Positions 50,532 through 61,490 of a stretch of 64,000 nucleotides of DNA are shown piece after piece (the first letter of the stretch is position 1; every line of letters starts with the position of its first letter). The notes under the pieces are model-generated. The model saw nothing but the letters and a program-made list of their open reading frames with translations, was not told the origin of the DNA and did not search any database. The stretch covers positions 2,420,501 to 2,484,500 of the forward strand of contig NZ_JAUTBL010000002.1 of assembly GCF_030819275.1 (NCBI RefSeq), in the 5' to 3' direction. Source of the DNA: Agrobacterium larrymoorei (GTDB lineage: Bacteria > Pseudomonadota > Alphaproteobacteria > Rhizobiales > Rhizobiaceae). The position numbers were made by a program, and so were the translations under genes.

Positions 50532-51731
50532 ATGATTGCACGGGCATTTAAAACTTTACTCACCGACAAGCGCGGTAACTTCGCAATTCTGACAGCACTT
50601 GGCCTGCCGCTCCTCTTCGGTGCGGCCGGTGCCGGCATGGAGGCCACGCGCGTCATGCAGGTGAGAAACGACATGCAGACCGCGCTCGACAGCGCTACGC
50701 TTGCAGCAGCCACACATGCCCGTCTTGATGAAGGCAGCAAGTCCGACGCAGCCTATGCGGATGAGGTCAAAAAGTTCATCAAAGAACACATGGATGGCGA
50801 AGTCGACAAGGACGACAAGAAGGACAAGGCCGAAATTGAGGCGACTGCCAGCCGCAACGATACCAACAAGGGAACAAGCTTCAAGATTTCCGGCTCGGTC
50901 AGCCGTCAGGTGCCTCTCAATCCACTGATCGGCTTCATCGGTGTCGATACCATCACGATCTCCGTCAGCAGCACGGCCGAAAGCAGCTTCAGCAAGGGTG
51001 CTGCTCTCTCGCTTTATCTGGTCCTCGATCGCTCCGGCTCTATGTCCTTCGTAACGGATACGGTCGATAAGTCGATGAAGTACTGCGACAACTACACGGA
51101 AAAATCCTGGCCAAAAGTGGCTTCCACGACGCCCTGCTATGTCAAGAAGATGGCCTCGCTGAAGGCGGCCGTTTCCTATCTGGTAGACACGCTCAACAAG
51201 GCGGATCCGTCCTACAAAGAGAAAGCCCACCCGGAATCGGAACTCATCCGCACCGGCGCCGTAGCTTATAATTCGGAAACCTTCCCTGCTCAGAAGCTCG
51301 ACTGGGGCACCTCGGCCGCCAAGAATTATGTCGACGCCATTGCTACCGTGCCAAAGGGAGGCACCAACGCCTACCCGTCATTGACGATCGCCTTCGATGC
51401 TCTCAAGAGCGCCAATCCGAACGAGCGCTCGCAGCATGACAGCAAGGGTAACAAGATGTTTGAGCGCTATATCTTGTTGATGACCGATGGTGAAATGAGC
51501 AGCTCGACCATCGACGGACAGGTGCGTTCCATTTGCTCTTCGATCAAGGCCGATGGCATCAAGATCTTCACCGTGGCCTTCATGGCACCGGACAAGGGCA
51601 AATCGCTGCTGAAATATTGCGCCAGCAGCCCGGATAATTACTTCGAGCCGGATAATATGGAAGAGATCGTCTCAGCCTTCGGCGAGATCGCCCGCAAGGC
51701 CGCGAGTGTCCCCACCCGCCTGACGAACTGA
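50532..51731 (+). CDS. TadG-like pilus assembly protein with vWA domain
   Basis: A 399-residue protein. The N-terminus (FKTLLTDKRGNFAILTALGL, then GAAGAGMEATRVMQVRNDMQ and TALDSATLAAATHA) is the TadE/TadG-type pseudopilin-like segment inserted in the inner membrane. From about 165 it carries a von Willebrand A domain with a complete metal site: LVLDRSGSMS, and MTDGEM later. TadG proteins go with Flp pilus/tight-adherence systems, but no other tad genes are nearby. The 240-bp upstream gap shows nothing recognisable. Confidence 0.82.
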   Translation: MIARAFKTLLTDKRGNFAILTALGLPLLFGAAGAGMEATRVMQVRNDMQTALDSATLAAATHARLDEGSKSDAAYADEVKKFIKEHMDGEVDKDDKKDKAEIEATASRNDTNKGTSFKISGSVSRQVPLNPLIGFIGVDTITISVSSTAESSFSKGAALSLYLVLDRSGSMSFVTDTVDKSMKYCDNYTEKSWPKVASTTPCYVKKMASLKAAVSYLVDTLNKADPSYKEKAHPESELIRTGAVAYNSETFPAQKLDWGTSAAKNYVDAIATVPKGGTNAYPSLTIAFDALKSANPNERSQHDSKGNKMFERYILLMTDGEMSSSTIDGQVRSICSSIKADGIKIFTVAFMAPDKGKSLLKYCASSPDNYFEPDNMEEIVSAFGEIARKAASVPTRLTN

Positions 51732-51924
51732 CATCCGATCTACTCGATAAATTTGCGGAGCGCGTGGCGAAAGCTGCGCGCTTTTTGCCTTTTCCAAGAG
51801 CGTTTTTGCCACCGCTCTGGCCCCTTTCTGGGCAATCGCTTCTCTCGCAAAAAGGGCTGTTGCCACAGCCGCTTATCGATGCATAAACTGCAATCGAAGC
51901 AGTGCAGCATGTCGTGTAACCGCA

Positions 51925-52010
51925 GGGCAATTTGCGATCGCGACATGTGACAATGAAAGGATCGAAAGCGTGACGAACCGCTCCCAAGGATCGCAACGCG
52001 CTTTGATCGA
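51925..52010. repeat. Degraded rhizobial palindromic repeat upstream of glgP
   Basis: The stretch with gcaatttgcgatcgcgacat, then ggatcgaaagcgtgacgaac and ggatcgcaacgcgctttga, is a worn copy of the composite palindrome at 16188-16286. It lies in the 324-bp gap between the vWA gene and glgP. The remaining gap may contain the glg promoter, which could not be identified by eye. Confidence 0.45.
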
Positions 52011-52055
52011 CAGACGACATCAGGCCCTCTCCTCCCATCAAGGTGCTGACGACCC

Positions 52056-54518
52056 ATGATCAATAAACTCGCCACCAACGATCTTCCTCGCCCCGCCCCG
52101 CGCAGTTCCGAACCGGATGTGCTTGCCTCCGAAATCATCGAGCGCCTGACCTACCGCATCGGCAAGGATGTAAAGGTGGCAAAGCCACATGACTGGTTGA
52201 CGGCCACCATTCTCGTCGTTCGCGACCGCATCATCGACAAGTGGATGGAATCCACCCGCAAGGCTTATCAGAACGATTCCAAGCGGGTCTATTATCTGTC
52301 GCTGGAATTCCTCATCGGCCGGCTGATGCGCGACGCCATCTCCAATCTCGAACTCATGGAAGAAATCCGCCAGGCGCTGACCTCGCTTGGCGTCGAGTTC
52401 GACGTGATCGCCGCGTTGGAGCCGGATGCGGCCCTTGGCAATGGCGGCCTTGGCCGTCTCGCCGCCTGCTTCATGGAATCCATGGCCACTGTCGATATCG
52501 CCGCCTATGGCTATGGCATCCGTTATGTCCATGGCCTGTTCCGCCAGCAGATGGCCGATGGCTGGCAAGTGGAACTGCCAGAGACCTGGCTTGCCCATGG
52601 CAACCCCTGGGAATTCGAGCGGCGCGAAAGCGCCTACGAAATCGGCTTCGGTGGCTCGGTGGACACGATCGGTGGCTATGAAGAGCCGCAGCGCTTCCTC
52701 TGGAAGCCGGCCGAGCGCATGATTGCCATGGCCTATGATACGCCCGTGGTCGGCTGGCGCGGCACCCGCGTCAATACGCTGCGCCTCTGGTCGGCCCAGC
52801 CGATCGACCCGATCCTGCTCGACGCCTTCAATGCCGGCGACCACATCGGCGCGCTGCGCGAAAGCAACAAGGCCGAAGCACTGACCCGCGTCCTCTACCC
52901 GGCGGATGCCAACCCGGCCGGCCAGGAACTGCGCCTGCGCCAGGAATATTTCTTCTCGTCCGCCTCGCTTCAGGACATTCTGCGCCGCCACCTGCAGCAA
53001 TATCCGGATTTCACCAATCTACCGGACAAGGTCTCCATCCAGCTCAACGATACGCATCCGGCCATCTCCATCGCCGAGCTGATGCGCCTTCTATGCGACG
53101 TGCACGGCCTGGATTTCGAACAGGCCTGGACGATCACGCGCGGCACCTTCTCCTACACCAACCACACGCTTCTGCCCGAGGCGCTGGAAAGCTGGCCGGT
53201 GCCGCTGCTTGAGCGGCTTCTCCCGCGCCACATGCAGATCATCTACGCCATCAATGCCAATACCCTGATCTTCGCTCGCAAGGAAAAGAAGCTGACGGAC
53301 GGCCAGATCCGCTCGATTTCGCTGATCGACGAAGGCGGCGAGCGCCGGGTGCGCATGGGCAACCTCGCCTTTATCGGCTCGCACTCCATCAACGGCGTGT
53401 CGGCACTTCATACCGAGTTGATGAAGGAAACGGTCTTCTCCGACCTGCACATGCTGTTTCCAAGCCGCATCAACAACAAGACCAACGGCATTACCCCGCG
53501 CCGCTGGCTGATGCAGTGCAACCCTGGCCTGACAAGCCTGATCCGCGACGCCATCGGCGATGCTTTCATGGACGATGCCGAGAAACTTCTCGATCTCGAC
53601 CGTTTCGCCGAAGATTCCAGCTTCCGCGACAAGTTTGCCGAGATCAAGCGGCAGAACAAGGTGCGCCTTGCCAGCACCATCGCGCAGCGCATGGGCATCC
53701 GCGTCGACCCGTCCGCGCTCTTCGATATCCAGATCAAGCGCATTCACGAATATAAGCGCCAACTCCTCAATCTGATCGAGGCGGTCGCTCTATACGACCA
53801 AATTCGTTCTCATCCGGAACTCGATTGGGTTCCACGCGTTAAGTTCTTTGCCGGTAAGGCCGCGCCGAGTTATCACAACGCCAAGCTTATCATTAAGCTC
53901 GCCAACGATATCGCCCGCGTCATCAATAACGATCCGGCAGTGCGTGGGCTTCTGAAAGTGGTATTTGTTCCGAATTACAATGTTTCGCTGGCGGAAATCA
54001 TGGTTCCCGCGGCCGACCTCTCGGAGCAGATTTCCACCGCTGGCATGGAAGCATCCGGCACCGGCAACATGAAATTCGCACTCAATGGCGCGCTCACCAT
54101 TGGCACGCTCGACGGCGCCAATGTCGAGATGCTCGAGCATGTCGGCGAAGACAATATCGTCATCTTCGGCAAGACCGCCGACGAAGTCGCGAAAGCCCGG
54201 GCCGAAGGCCACAACCCCCGCGCCATCATCGAAAATTCGGTGGAACTGTCCCAGGCTGTATCATCGATCGCATCCGGTGTCTTCTCGCCGGATGATCGCT
54301 CGCGCTTCACAGGGCTGATGGACGGTCTCTACAACAATGACTGGTTCATGGTTGCCGCCGATTTCGATGCCTATGCGCAAGCCCAGCGCGATGTCGACAC
54401 CATCTGGAGCAACCCCTCCAGCTGGTATGAAAAAACCGTTCGCAATACTGCGCGCATGGGCTGGTTCTCATCCGACCGGACGATCCGCCAATACGCCACC
54501 GAAATCTGGAGAGCCTGA
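52056..54518 (+). CDS. glgP: Glycogen phosphorylase
   Basis: An 820-residue PLP enzyme that releases glucose 1-phosphate from glycogen ends. The family landmarks are all present: YYLSLEFLIGRLMRDAISNL, GNGGLGRLAACFMESMATVD, QLNDTHPAISIAELMRLL, TNGITPRRWL, and the PLP-lysine region EASGTGNMKFALNGALTIGT. Its length is normal. It heads the glycogen operon; its stop overlaps the glgB start (TGATG), so the two are translated together. Confidence 0.95.
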   Translation: MINKLATNDLPRPAPRSSEPDVLASEIIERLTYRIGKDVKVAKPHDWLTATILVVRDRIIDKWMESTRKAYQNDSKRVYYLSLEFLIGRLMRDAISNLELMEEIRQALTSLGVEFDVIAALEPDAALGNGGLGRLAACFMESMATVDIAAYGYGIRYVHGLFRQQMADGWQVELPETWLAHGNPWEFERRESAYEIGFGGSVDTIGGYEEPQRFLWKPAERMIAMAYDTPVVGWRGTRVNTLRLWSAQPIDPILLDAFNAGDHIGALRESNKAEALTRVLYPADANPAGQELRLRQEYFFSSASLQDILRRHLQQYPDFTNLPDKVSIQLNDTHPAISIAELMRLLCDVHGLDFEQAWTITRGTFSYTNHTLLPEALESWPVPLLERLLPRHMQIIYAINANTLIFARKEKKLTDGQIRSISLIDEGGERRVRMGNLAFIGSHSINGVSALHTELMKETVFSDLHMLFPSRINNKTNGITPRRWLMQCNPGLTSLIRDAIGDAFMDDAEKLLDLDRFAEDSSFRDKFAEIKRQNKVRLASTIAQRMGIRVDPSALFDIQIKRIHEYKRQLLNLIEAVALYDQIRSHPELDWVPRVKFFAGKAAPSYHNAKLIIKLANDIARVINNDPAVRGLLKVVFVPNYNVSLAEIMVPAADLSEQISTAGMEASGTGNMKFALNGALTIGTLDGANVEMLEHVGEDNIVIFGKTADEVAKARAEGHNPRAIIENSVELSQAVSSIASGVFSPDDRSRFTGLMDGLYNNDWFMVAADFDAYAQAQRDVDTIWSNPSSWYEKTVRNTARMGWFSSDRTIRQYATEIWRA

Positions 54519-56725
54519 TGAAAAAACCGCTCAATTCGGCCGAAGAAAAGACCTTCAATCCCATACCCACGGCCGAAATCGAGGCAATCAAGAGCGGTTT
54601 GCATTCCAATCCTTTTGCAGTGCTCGGCGTCCACCAGACGCCGGGCGGTCTTGTGGCGCGCTGCTTTATCCCAGGCGCCGAAGAAGTGACGGTGATGACT
54701 TTAGACGGAAACGTTGCAGGCGAATTGACCCGCGTCGACGCCGACGGCTTCTTCGAAGGTCCGATCACGATTTCCAAACGCCAGCCCGTGCGGTATCGCG
54801 CGCTTCGCGACGATGCCGAATGGGCCGTCACCGACCCCTATAGTTTCGGCCCGGTTCTGGGTCCGATGGACGATTATCTGGTGCGCGAAGGGTCGCATCT
54901 GCGCCTCTTCGACAAGATGGGCGCACATCCCCTGAAGCTTGAAGGCGTCGAGGGTTTCCATTTCGCCGTCTGGGCGCCGAATGCGCGCCGTGTTTCCGTC
55001 GTCGGCGATTTCAACAATTGGGATGGCCGCCGCCATGTCATGCGCTTTCGCAAGGACACCGGCATATGGGAAATCTTCGCACCGGATGTCTATGCCGGCT
55101 GCGCCTACAAATTCGAAATCATCGGCGCCCATGGCGAGCTTCTGCCGCTGAAGGCCGACCCTTATGCGCGCCGCGCCGAGCTTCGCCCGAAGAATGCCTC
55201 CGTCACCACGCCGGAACTTGTGCAGCAATGGGAAGACGAGGCGCACCGCAAGCATTGGGCCAGCATCGACCAGCGTCGCCAGCCGATCAGCATCTATGAG
55301 GTCCACGCGGCCTCCTGGCGCAAGCATCAGGACGGCTCCATGCTGACCTGGGACGAACTGGCCGCCCAGCTCATCCCCTATTGCGCCGACATGGGCTTCA
55401 CCCATATCGAATTCCTGCCCATCACCGAACACCCCTATGACCCCTCCTGGGGCTACCAGACGACCGGCCTTTATGCGCCGACCGCCCGCTTCGGTGAGCC
55501 GGAAGGCTTTGCCCGCTTCGTCAATGGCGCCCATAAGGTCGGCATCGGCGTCCTCCTCGACTGGGTGCCTGCCCACTTCCCTACGGACGAGCATGGCTTG
55601 AAATGGTTCGACGGCACCGCGCTCTATGAGCATGCCGATCCGCGCCAGGGCTTCCACCCGGATTGGAACACCGCGATCTACAATTTCGGTCGCGTCGAGG
55701 TCATGTCCTACCTCATCAACAACGCACTCTACTGGGCGGAGAAATTCCATCTCGACGGACTGCGCGTCGATGCGGTTGCCTCGATGCTCTATCTCGATTA
55801 TTCCCGCAAGGAAGGCGAGTGGATCCCCAACGAGTATGGCGGACGCGAGAACCTGGAATCGGTGCGCTTCCTGCAGAAGATGAACACGCTGGTCTATGGC
55901 AACCATCCGGGCGTCATGACCATCGCGGAAGAATCCACCTCCTGGCCAAAGGTCTCCCAGCCCGTGCATGAAGGCGGACTTGGCTTCGGCTTCAAGTGGA
56001 ACATGGGCTTCATGCACGACACGCTGAGCTATTTTGCTCGCGAACCCGTGCATCGCAAGTTCCACCATCAGGAACTGACCTTCGGTCTGCTCTATGCCTT
56101 CACCGAGAACTTCGTGCTGCCGATCTCGCATGACGAAGTGGTGCATGGCAAAGGCTCGATGATTGCCAAGATGCCGGGCGACGACTGGCAGAAATTCGCC
56201 AACCTTCGCGCCTATTACGCCTTCATGTGGGGCTATCCAGGCAAGAAGCTGTTGTTCATGGGCCAGGAATTTGCCCAGTGGAGCGAATGGAGCGAGAAGG
56301 TCTCGCTCGACTGGAACCTGCTGCAATATCACATGCATGAGGGCATGCGCCGCCTAGTGCGCGATCTCAACTTCACCTACCGCTCCAAGGCCGCTCTTCA
56401 TGCGCGCGACTGCGAGCCGGAAGGCTTCGAATGGCTGATGGCCGACGATCACGACAATTCCGTTCTGGCATGGCTGCGCCGTGCACCGGGCGAAAAGCCG
56501 GTGGCCGTCATCTCCAACCTGACGCCGGTCTATCGCGAGAATTTTTACGTGCCGCTTCCGGCTGCCGGACGCTGGCGCGAAATTCTCAACACCGATGCCG
56601 AAATCTATGGCGGCACCGGCAAGGGCAATGGCGGGCGTGTGCAGGCAGTGGATGCCGGTGGCAGCATCGGTGCGACGCTGACACTTCCGCCGCTCGCCGT
56701 CATCATGCTGGAATTAGAGAACTGA
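54518..56725 (+). CDS. glgB: 1,4-alpha-glucan branching enzyme
   Basis: A 735-residue GH13 branching enzyme that adds alpha-1,6 branches to glycogen. It has two N-terminal beta domains (residues 1-230; FAVWAPNARRVSVVGDFNNW), then the barrel with DWVPAHFPTD, the nucleophile region GLRVDAVASMLYLDYSRKEG, the catalytic Glu in MTIAEESTSWP and ISHDEVVHGKGSM. Length matches the long bacterial form. It overlaps glgP by one base and is followed by a 120-bp gap to glgC. Confidence 0.95.
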   Translation: MKKPLNSAEEKTFNPIPTAEIEAIKSGLHSNPFAVLGVHQTPGGLVARCFIPGAEEVTVMTLDGNVAGELTRVDADGFFEGPITISKRQPVRYRALRDDAEWAVTDPYSFGPVLGPMDDYLVREGSHLRLFDKMGAHPLKLEGVEGFHFAVWAPNARRVSVVGDFNNWDGRRHVMRFRKDTGIWEIFAPDVYAGCAYKFEIIGAHGELLPLKADPYARRAELRPKNASVTTPELVQQWEDEAHRKHWASIDQRRQPISIYEVHAASWRKHQDGSMLTWDELAAQLIPYCADMGFTHIEFLPITEHPYDPSWGYQTTGLYAPTARFGEPEGFARFVNGAHKVGIGVLLDWVPAHFPTDEHGLKWFDGTALYEHADPRQGFHPDWNTAIYNFGRVEVMSYLINNALYWAEKFHLDGLRVDAVASMLYLDYSRKEGEWIPNEYGGRENLESVRFLQKMNTLVYGNHPGVMTIAEESTSWPKVSQPVHEGGLGFGFKWNMGFMHDTLSYFAREPVHRKFHHQELTFGLLYAFTENFVLPISHDEVVHGKGSMIAKMPGDDWQKFANLRAYYAFMWGYPGKKLLFMGQEFAQWSEWSEKVSLDWNLLQYHMHEGMRRLVRDLNFTYRSKAALHARDCEPEGFEWLMADDHDNSVLAWLRRAPGEKPVAVISNLTPVYRENFYVPLPAAGRWREILNTDAEIYGGTGKGNGGRVQAVDAGGSIGATLTLPPLAVIMLELEN

Positions 56726-56845
56726 TTTCGCCTCCCGTCGCAGGGACGTGAGGCAGACGAGAATGAAGACGTGGTGGAAACCTTAGAAACTTCCTGCACG
56801 TGTAAGACACAGGGAACAGTGGTACTTTATGGGAGGACTCGAGCG

Positions 56846-58108
56846 ATGAGTGAAAAGAGAATTCAGCCTCTGGCACGTGATGCAATGGCTTACGTTCTCG
56901 CAGGCGGGCGCGGCAGCCGCCTGAAGGAACTGACCGACCGTCGGGCAAAGCCTGCGGTCTATTTCGGCGGCAAGGCGCGCATCATCGATTTCGCGCTCTC
57001 GAACGCGCTGAACTCCGGCATTCGCCGCATCGGTGTCGCCACGCAGTACAAGGCGCATTCGCTGATCCGCCACCTGCAGCGCGGCTGGGACTTCTTCCGT
57101 CCCGAGCGTAACGAAAGCTTCGATATCCTGCCCGCCTCCCAGCGCGTTTCGGAAACGCAATGGTATGAAGGCACCGCAGATGCCGTCTATCAGAACATCG
57201 ACATCATCGAGGGCCACAACCCCGAATATATGGTGATCCTCGCCGGCGACCATATCTACAAGATGGATTATGAATACATGCTCCAGCAGCATGTGGATTC
57301 CGGCGCGGATGTCACCATCGGCTGCCTGGAAGTCCCGCGCATGGAAGCGACCGGCTTCGGCGTCATGCATGTCAACGAGAAGGACGAGATCATCGCCTTC
57401 ATCGAAAAGCCCGCCGATCCTCCGGGCATTCCTGGCAATGAAGACTTTGCCCTTGCCTCCATGGGCATCTACGTCTTCCACACCAAGTTCCTGATGGAAT
57501 GCCTGCGCCGCGATGCCAGCGACCCCAATTCAAGCCGCGACTTCGGCAAGGACATCATTCCCTATATCGTCGAACACGGTAAGGCCGTCGCCCACCGCTT
57601 CGCCTCCTCCTGCGTCCGCTCCGATTTCGAACACGGGCCCTACTGGCGCGATGTCGGCACCATCGATGCCTATTGGCAGGCCAATATCGACCTCACAGAT
57701 ATCGTTCCGGATCTGGATATCTATGACAAGTCCTGGCCGATCTGGACCTATGCCGAGATCACGCCACCGGCGAAATTCGTCCATGACGATGAAAACCGCA
57801 GAGGTTCGGCGGTCTCCTCCGTGGTCTCGGGCGACTGCATCATCTCCGGTGCCTCGTTGAACCGAAGCCTGCTCTTTACCGGGGTGCGCGCAAATTCCTA
57901 TTCGCGCCTTGAGAATGCCGTCGTGTTGCCGAGTGTAAAGATCGGTCGTCACGCGCAGCTGAGCAACGTCGTCATCGACCACGGCGTCGTCATCCCGGAA
58001 GGGCTGATCGTCGGCGAAGACCCGGAACTCGATGCCAAGCGCTTCCGTCGCACGGACAACGGCATCTGCCTGATAACGCAATCGATGATCGACAAGCTGG
58101 ACCTGTGA
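56846..58108 (+). CDS. glgC: Glucose-1-phosphate adenylyltransferase
   Basis: A 420-residue ADP-glucose pyrophosphorylase, the committed step of glycogen synthesis. The start [20 protein letters not shown] is chosen over an in-frame codon at 56771 because GGGAGGA precedes it and family members begin here. The nucleotide site is [20 protein letters not shown]; the sugar site includes [10 protein letters not shown]. The C-terminal left-handed helix domain ([20 protein letters not shown]) carries allosteric control. The final TGA overlaps a GTG in front of glgA. Confidence 0.95.
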   Translation: MSEKRIQPLARDAMAYVLAGGRGSRLKELTDRRAKPAVYFGGKARIIDFALSNALNSGIRRIGVATQYKAHSLIRHLQRGWDFFRPERNESFDILPASQRVSETQWYEGTADAVYQNIDIIEGHNPEYMVILAGDHIYKMDYEYMLQQHVDSGADVTIGCLEVPRMEATGFGVMHVNEKDEIIAFIEKPADPPGIPGNEDFALASMGIYVFHTKFLMECLRRDASDPNSSRDFGKDIIPYIVEHGKAVAHRFASSCVRSDFEHGPYWRDVGTIDAYWQANIDLTDIVPDLDIYDKSWPIWTYAEITPPAKFVHDDENRRGSAVSSVVSGDCIISGASLNRSLLFTGVRANSYSRLENAVVLPSVKIGRHAQLSNVVIDHGVVIPEGLIVGEDPELDAKRFRRTDNGICLITQSMIDKLDL

Positions 58109-58113
58109 GCCTC

Positions 58114-59556
58114 ATGAATGTTCTTTCGGTCACATCCGAAATCTATCCGCTGATCAAAACCGGCGGTCTTGCAGATGTTTCCGGCGCGCTTCCCATCGCG
58201 CTGAAAGCATGCGGTGTGCACACCCGCTCGCTGATCCCCGGCTACCCAGCCGTTAAATCCACGGTCAAAGATGCCCATAAGGTCGGGGAATTTCCCGATC
58301 TTCTGGGCGAACATGCCGATATTCTGGCAGGCGAGCATGAAGGTCTGGACCTCCTGATCCTCGACATTCCCTCGCTCTACGACCGCCCCTCCGGGCCCTA
58401 TCTCGATTCCACCGGCAAGGATTTTGCCGACAACTGGAAGCGTTACGCCGCCCTTTCTCTTGCCGCTGCCAAAATCGCCGCAGGCAAGCTGCAGGGCTGG
58501 CAACCGGATCTCCTTCATGCACATGACTGGCAGGCCGCCATGGCACCGGTCTATATGCGCTATGCAGAGACACCGGAAATTCCAAGCCTGCTGACAATCC
58601 ATAATATTGCGTTCCAGGGTCAGTTCGGCGCCAATATCTTCTCCGAACTGCGCTTGCCCGCACACGCTTTCTCCACCGAGAGCATCGAATATTATAACGA
58701 TATCAGCTTCCTGAAGGGTGGCTTGCAGACAGCAACGGCGCTCAGCACCGTCAGCCCGTCCTATGCCGAGGAAATCCTGACCCCGGATTACGGCATGGGG
58801 CTCGATGGCGTGATCCGCAGCCGAGCCCATGTGCTGCATGGCATCGTCAATGGCATCGACGCCGAGGTTTGGGATCCGGCGATCGACCACCTGATCCAGG
58901 AAAATTACTCTGCCGCCAACCTCAAACTGCGCGCCATCAACAAGGCCGCCGTTGCCAACCACTTCCGCGTGGACCACGATAGCGGCCCGCTCTTCTGCGT
59001 CATCTCCCGCCTCACCTGGCAGAAGGGCATCGACCTGATTGCCGAAGTCGCCGATGACATCGTCGAGATGGGCGGTCGTCTGGTGGTGCTCGGTGCAGGC
59101 GAGATCGCGCTGGAAGGCGCACTGATGGCAGCGGCCACCCGCCATCCGGGACGCGTCGGCGTCGCCGTTGGCTATAATGAGCCGCTCTCGCACCTCATGC
59201 AGGCTGGATGCGACGCCATCATCATTCCCTCCCGCTTCGAGCCCTGCGGCCTGACCCAGCTTTATGCGCTGCGCTATGGCTGCATTCCCGTCGTGGCGCG
59301 CAACGGGGGCTTGAACGATACCGTGATCGATGCCAATCACGCTGCTGTTTCCGCGAAGGTCGCGACCGGCGTCCAGTTCTCGTCCGTCACCGAGGACGGG
59401 CTGCGCCAGGCGCTCCGCCGCACTATGCGATATTACCGAGACCCGAAACTGTGGACGCAACTGCAGAAGCAGGGGATGAAATCGGATGTTTCCTGGGAAA
59501 AGAGCGCAGGACTTTACGCCGCGCTTTACACCCAACTTACGTCGAAAGGCCATTGA
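58114..59556 (+). CDS. glgA: Glycogen synthase (ADP-glucose type)
   Basis: A 480-residue GT5 glycogen synthase. The start [20 protein letters not shown] has the ADP-glucose-binding KTGGL motif at 15-19, as in the Agrobacterium enzyme. A GTG at 58105, overlapping the glgC stop, would add three residues. The second domain has [10 protein letters not shown] and the C-terminal [18 protein letters not shown] motif. Length and motifs are complete. It ends directly before pgm (TGA then ATG). Confidence 0.95.
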   Translation: MNVLSVTSEIYPLIKTGGLADVSGALPIALKACGVHTRSLIPGYPAVKSTVKDAHKVGEFPDLLGEHADILAGEHEGLDLLILDIPSLYDRPSGPYLDSTGKDFADNWKRYAALSLAAAKIAAGKLQGWQPDLLHAHDWQAAMAPVYMRYAETPEIPSLLTIHNIAFQGQFGANIFSELRLPAHAFSTESIEYYNDISFLKGGLQTATALSTVSPSYAEEILTPDYGMGLDGVIRSRAHVLHGIVNGIDAEVWDPAIDHLIQENYSAANLKLRAINKAAVANHFRVDHDSGPLFCVISRLTWQKGIDLIAEVADDIVEMGGRLVVLGAGEIALEGALMAAATRHPGRVGVAVGYNEPLSHLMQAGCDAIIIPSRFEPCGLTQLYALRYGCIPVVARNGGLNDTVIDANHAAVSAKVATGVQFSSVTEDGLRQALRRTMRYYRDPKLWTQLQKQGMKSDVSWEKSAGLYAALYTQLTSKGH

Positions 59557-61188
<1,632 letters not shown>

Positions 61189-61217
61189 TTGAGCGATCCG
61201 GTGGGCAAGGGCAGCAT

Positions 61218-61403
61218 ACCCCCCTCTGTCCTGCCGGACATCTCCCCCCTCAAGGGGGGAGATTGGCCAAAGGCAAGCTCCCGCCTCATATCGAGCTTGG
61301 TGAGTGAAGAAACCTTCTCACGGAGGTAGCGAGAAAAGCGAGCGGCCAACACCAACCCGATCTCCCCCCTTGAGGGGGAGATGTCCGGCAGGACAGAGGG
61401 GGG
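61218..61403. repeat. MITE-like inverted-repeat element, copy 2
   Basis: About 186 bp with long inverted ends: cccccctctgtcctgccgga...catctcccccctcaaggggg on the left and gatctcccccttgaggggga...gatgtccggcaggacagagg on the right. It is related to 29703-29859. It fills most of the pgm-glgX gap and its strong hairpin ends could stop or weaken transcription into glgX. Confidence 0.7.
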
Positions 61404-61490
61404 TCCTAAAGAATCAGCCCCGACGCAACTGCCCCACCAACAAGACCGCGGCGCAAGCCCCCACCCACAAACCACCAAAGGGACCAGCCC

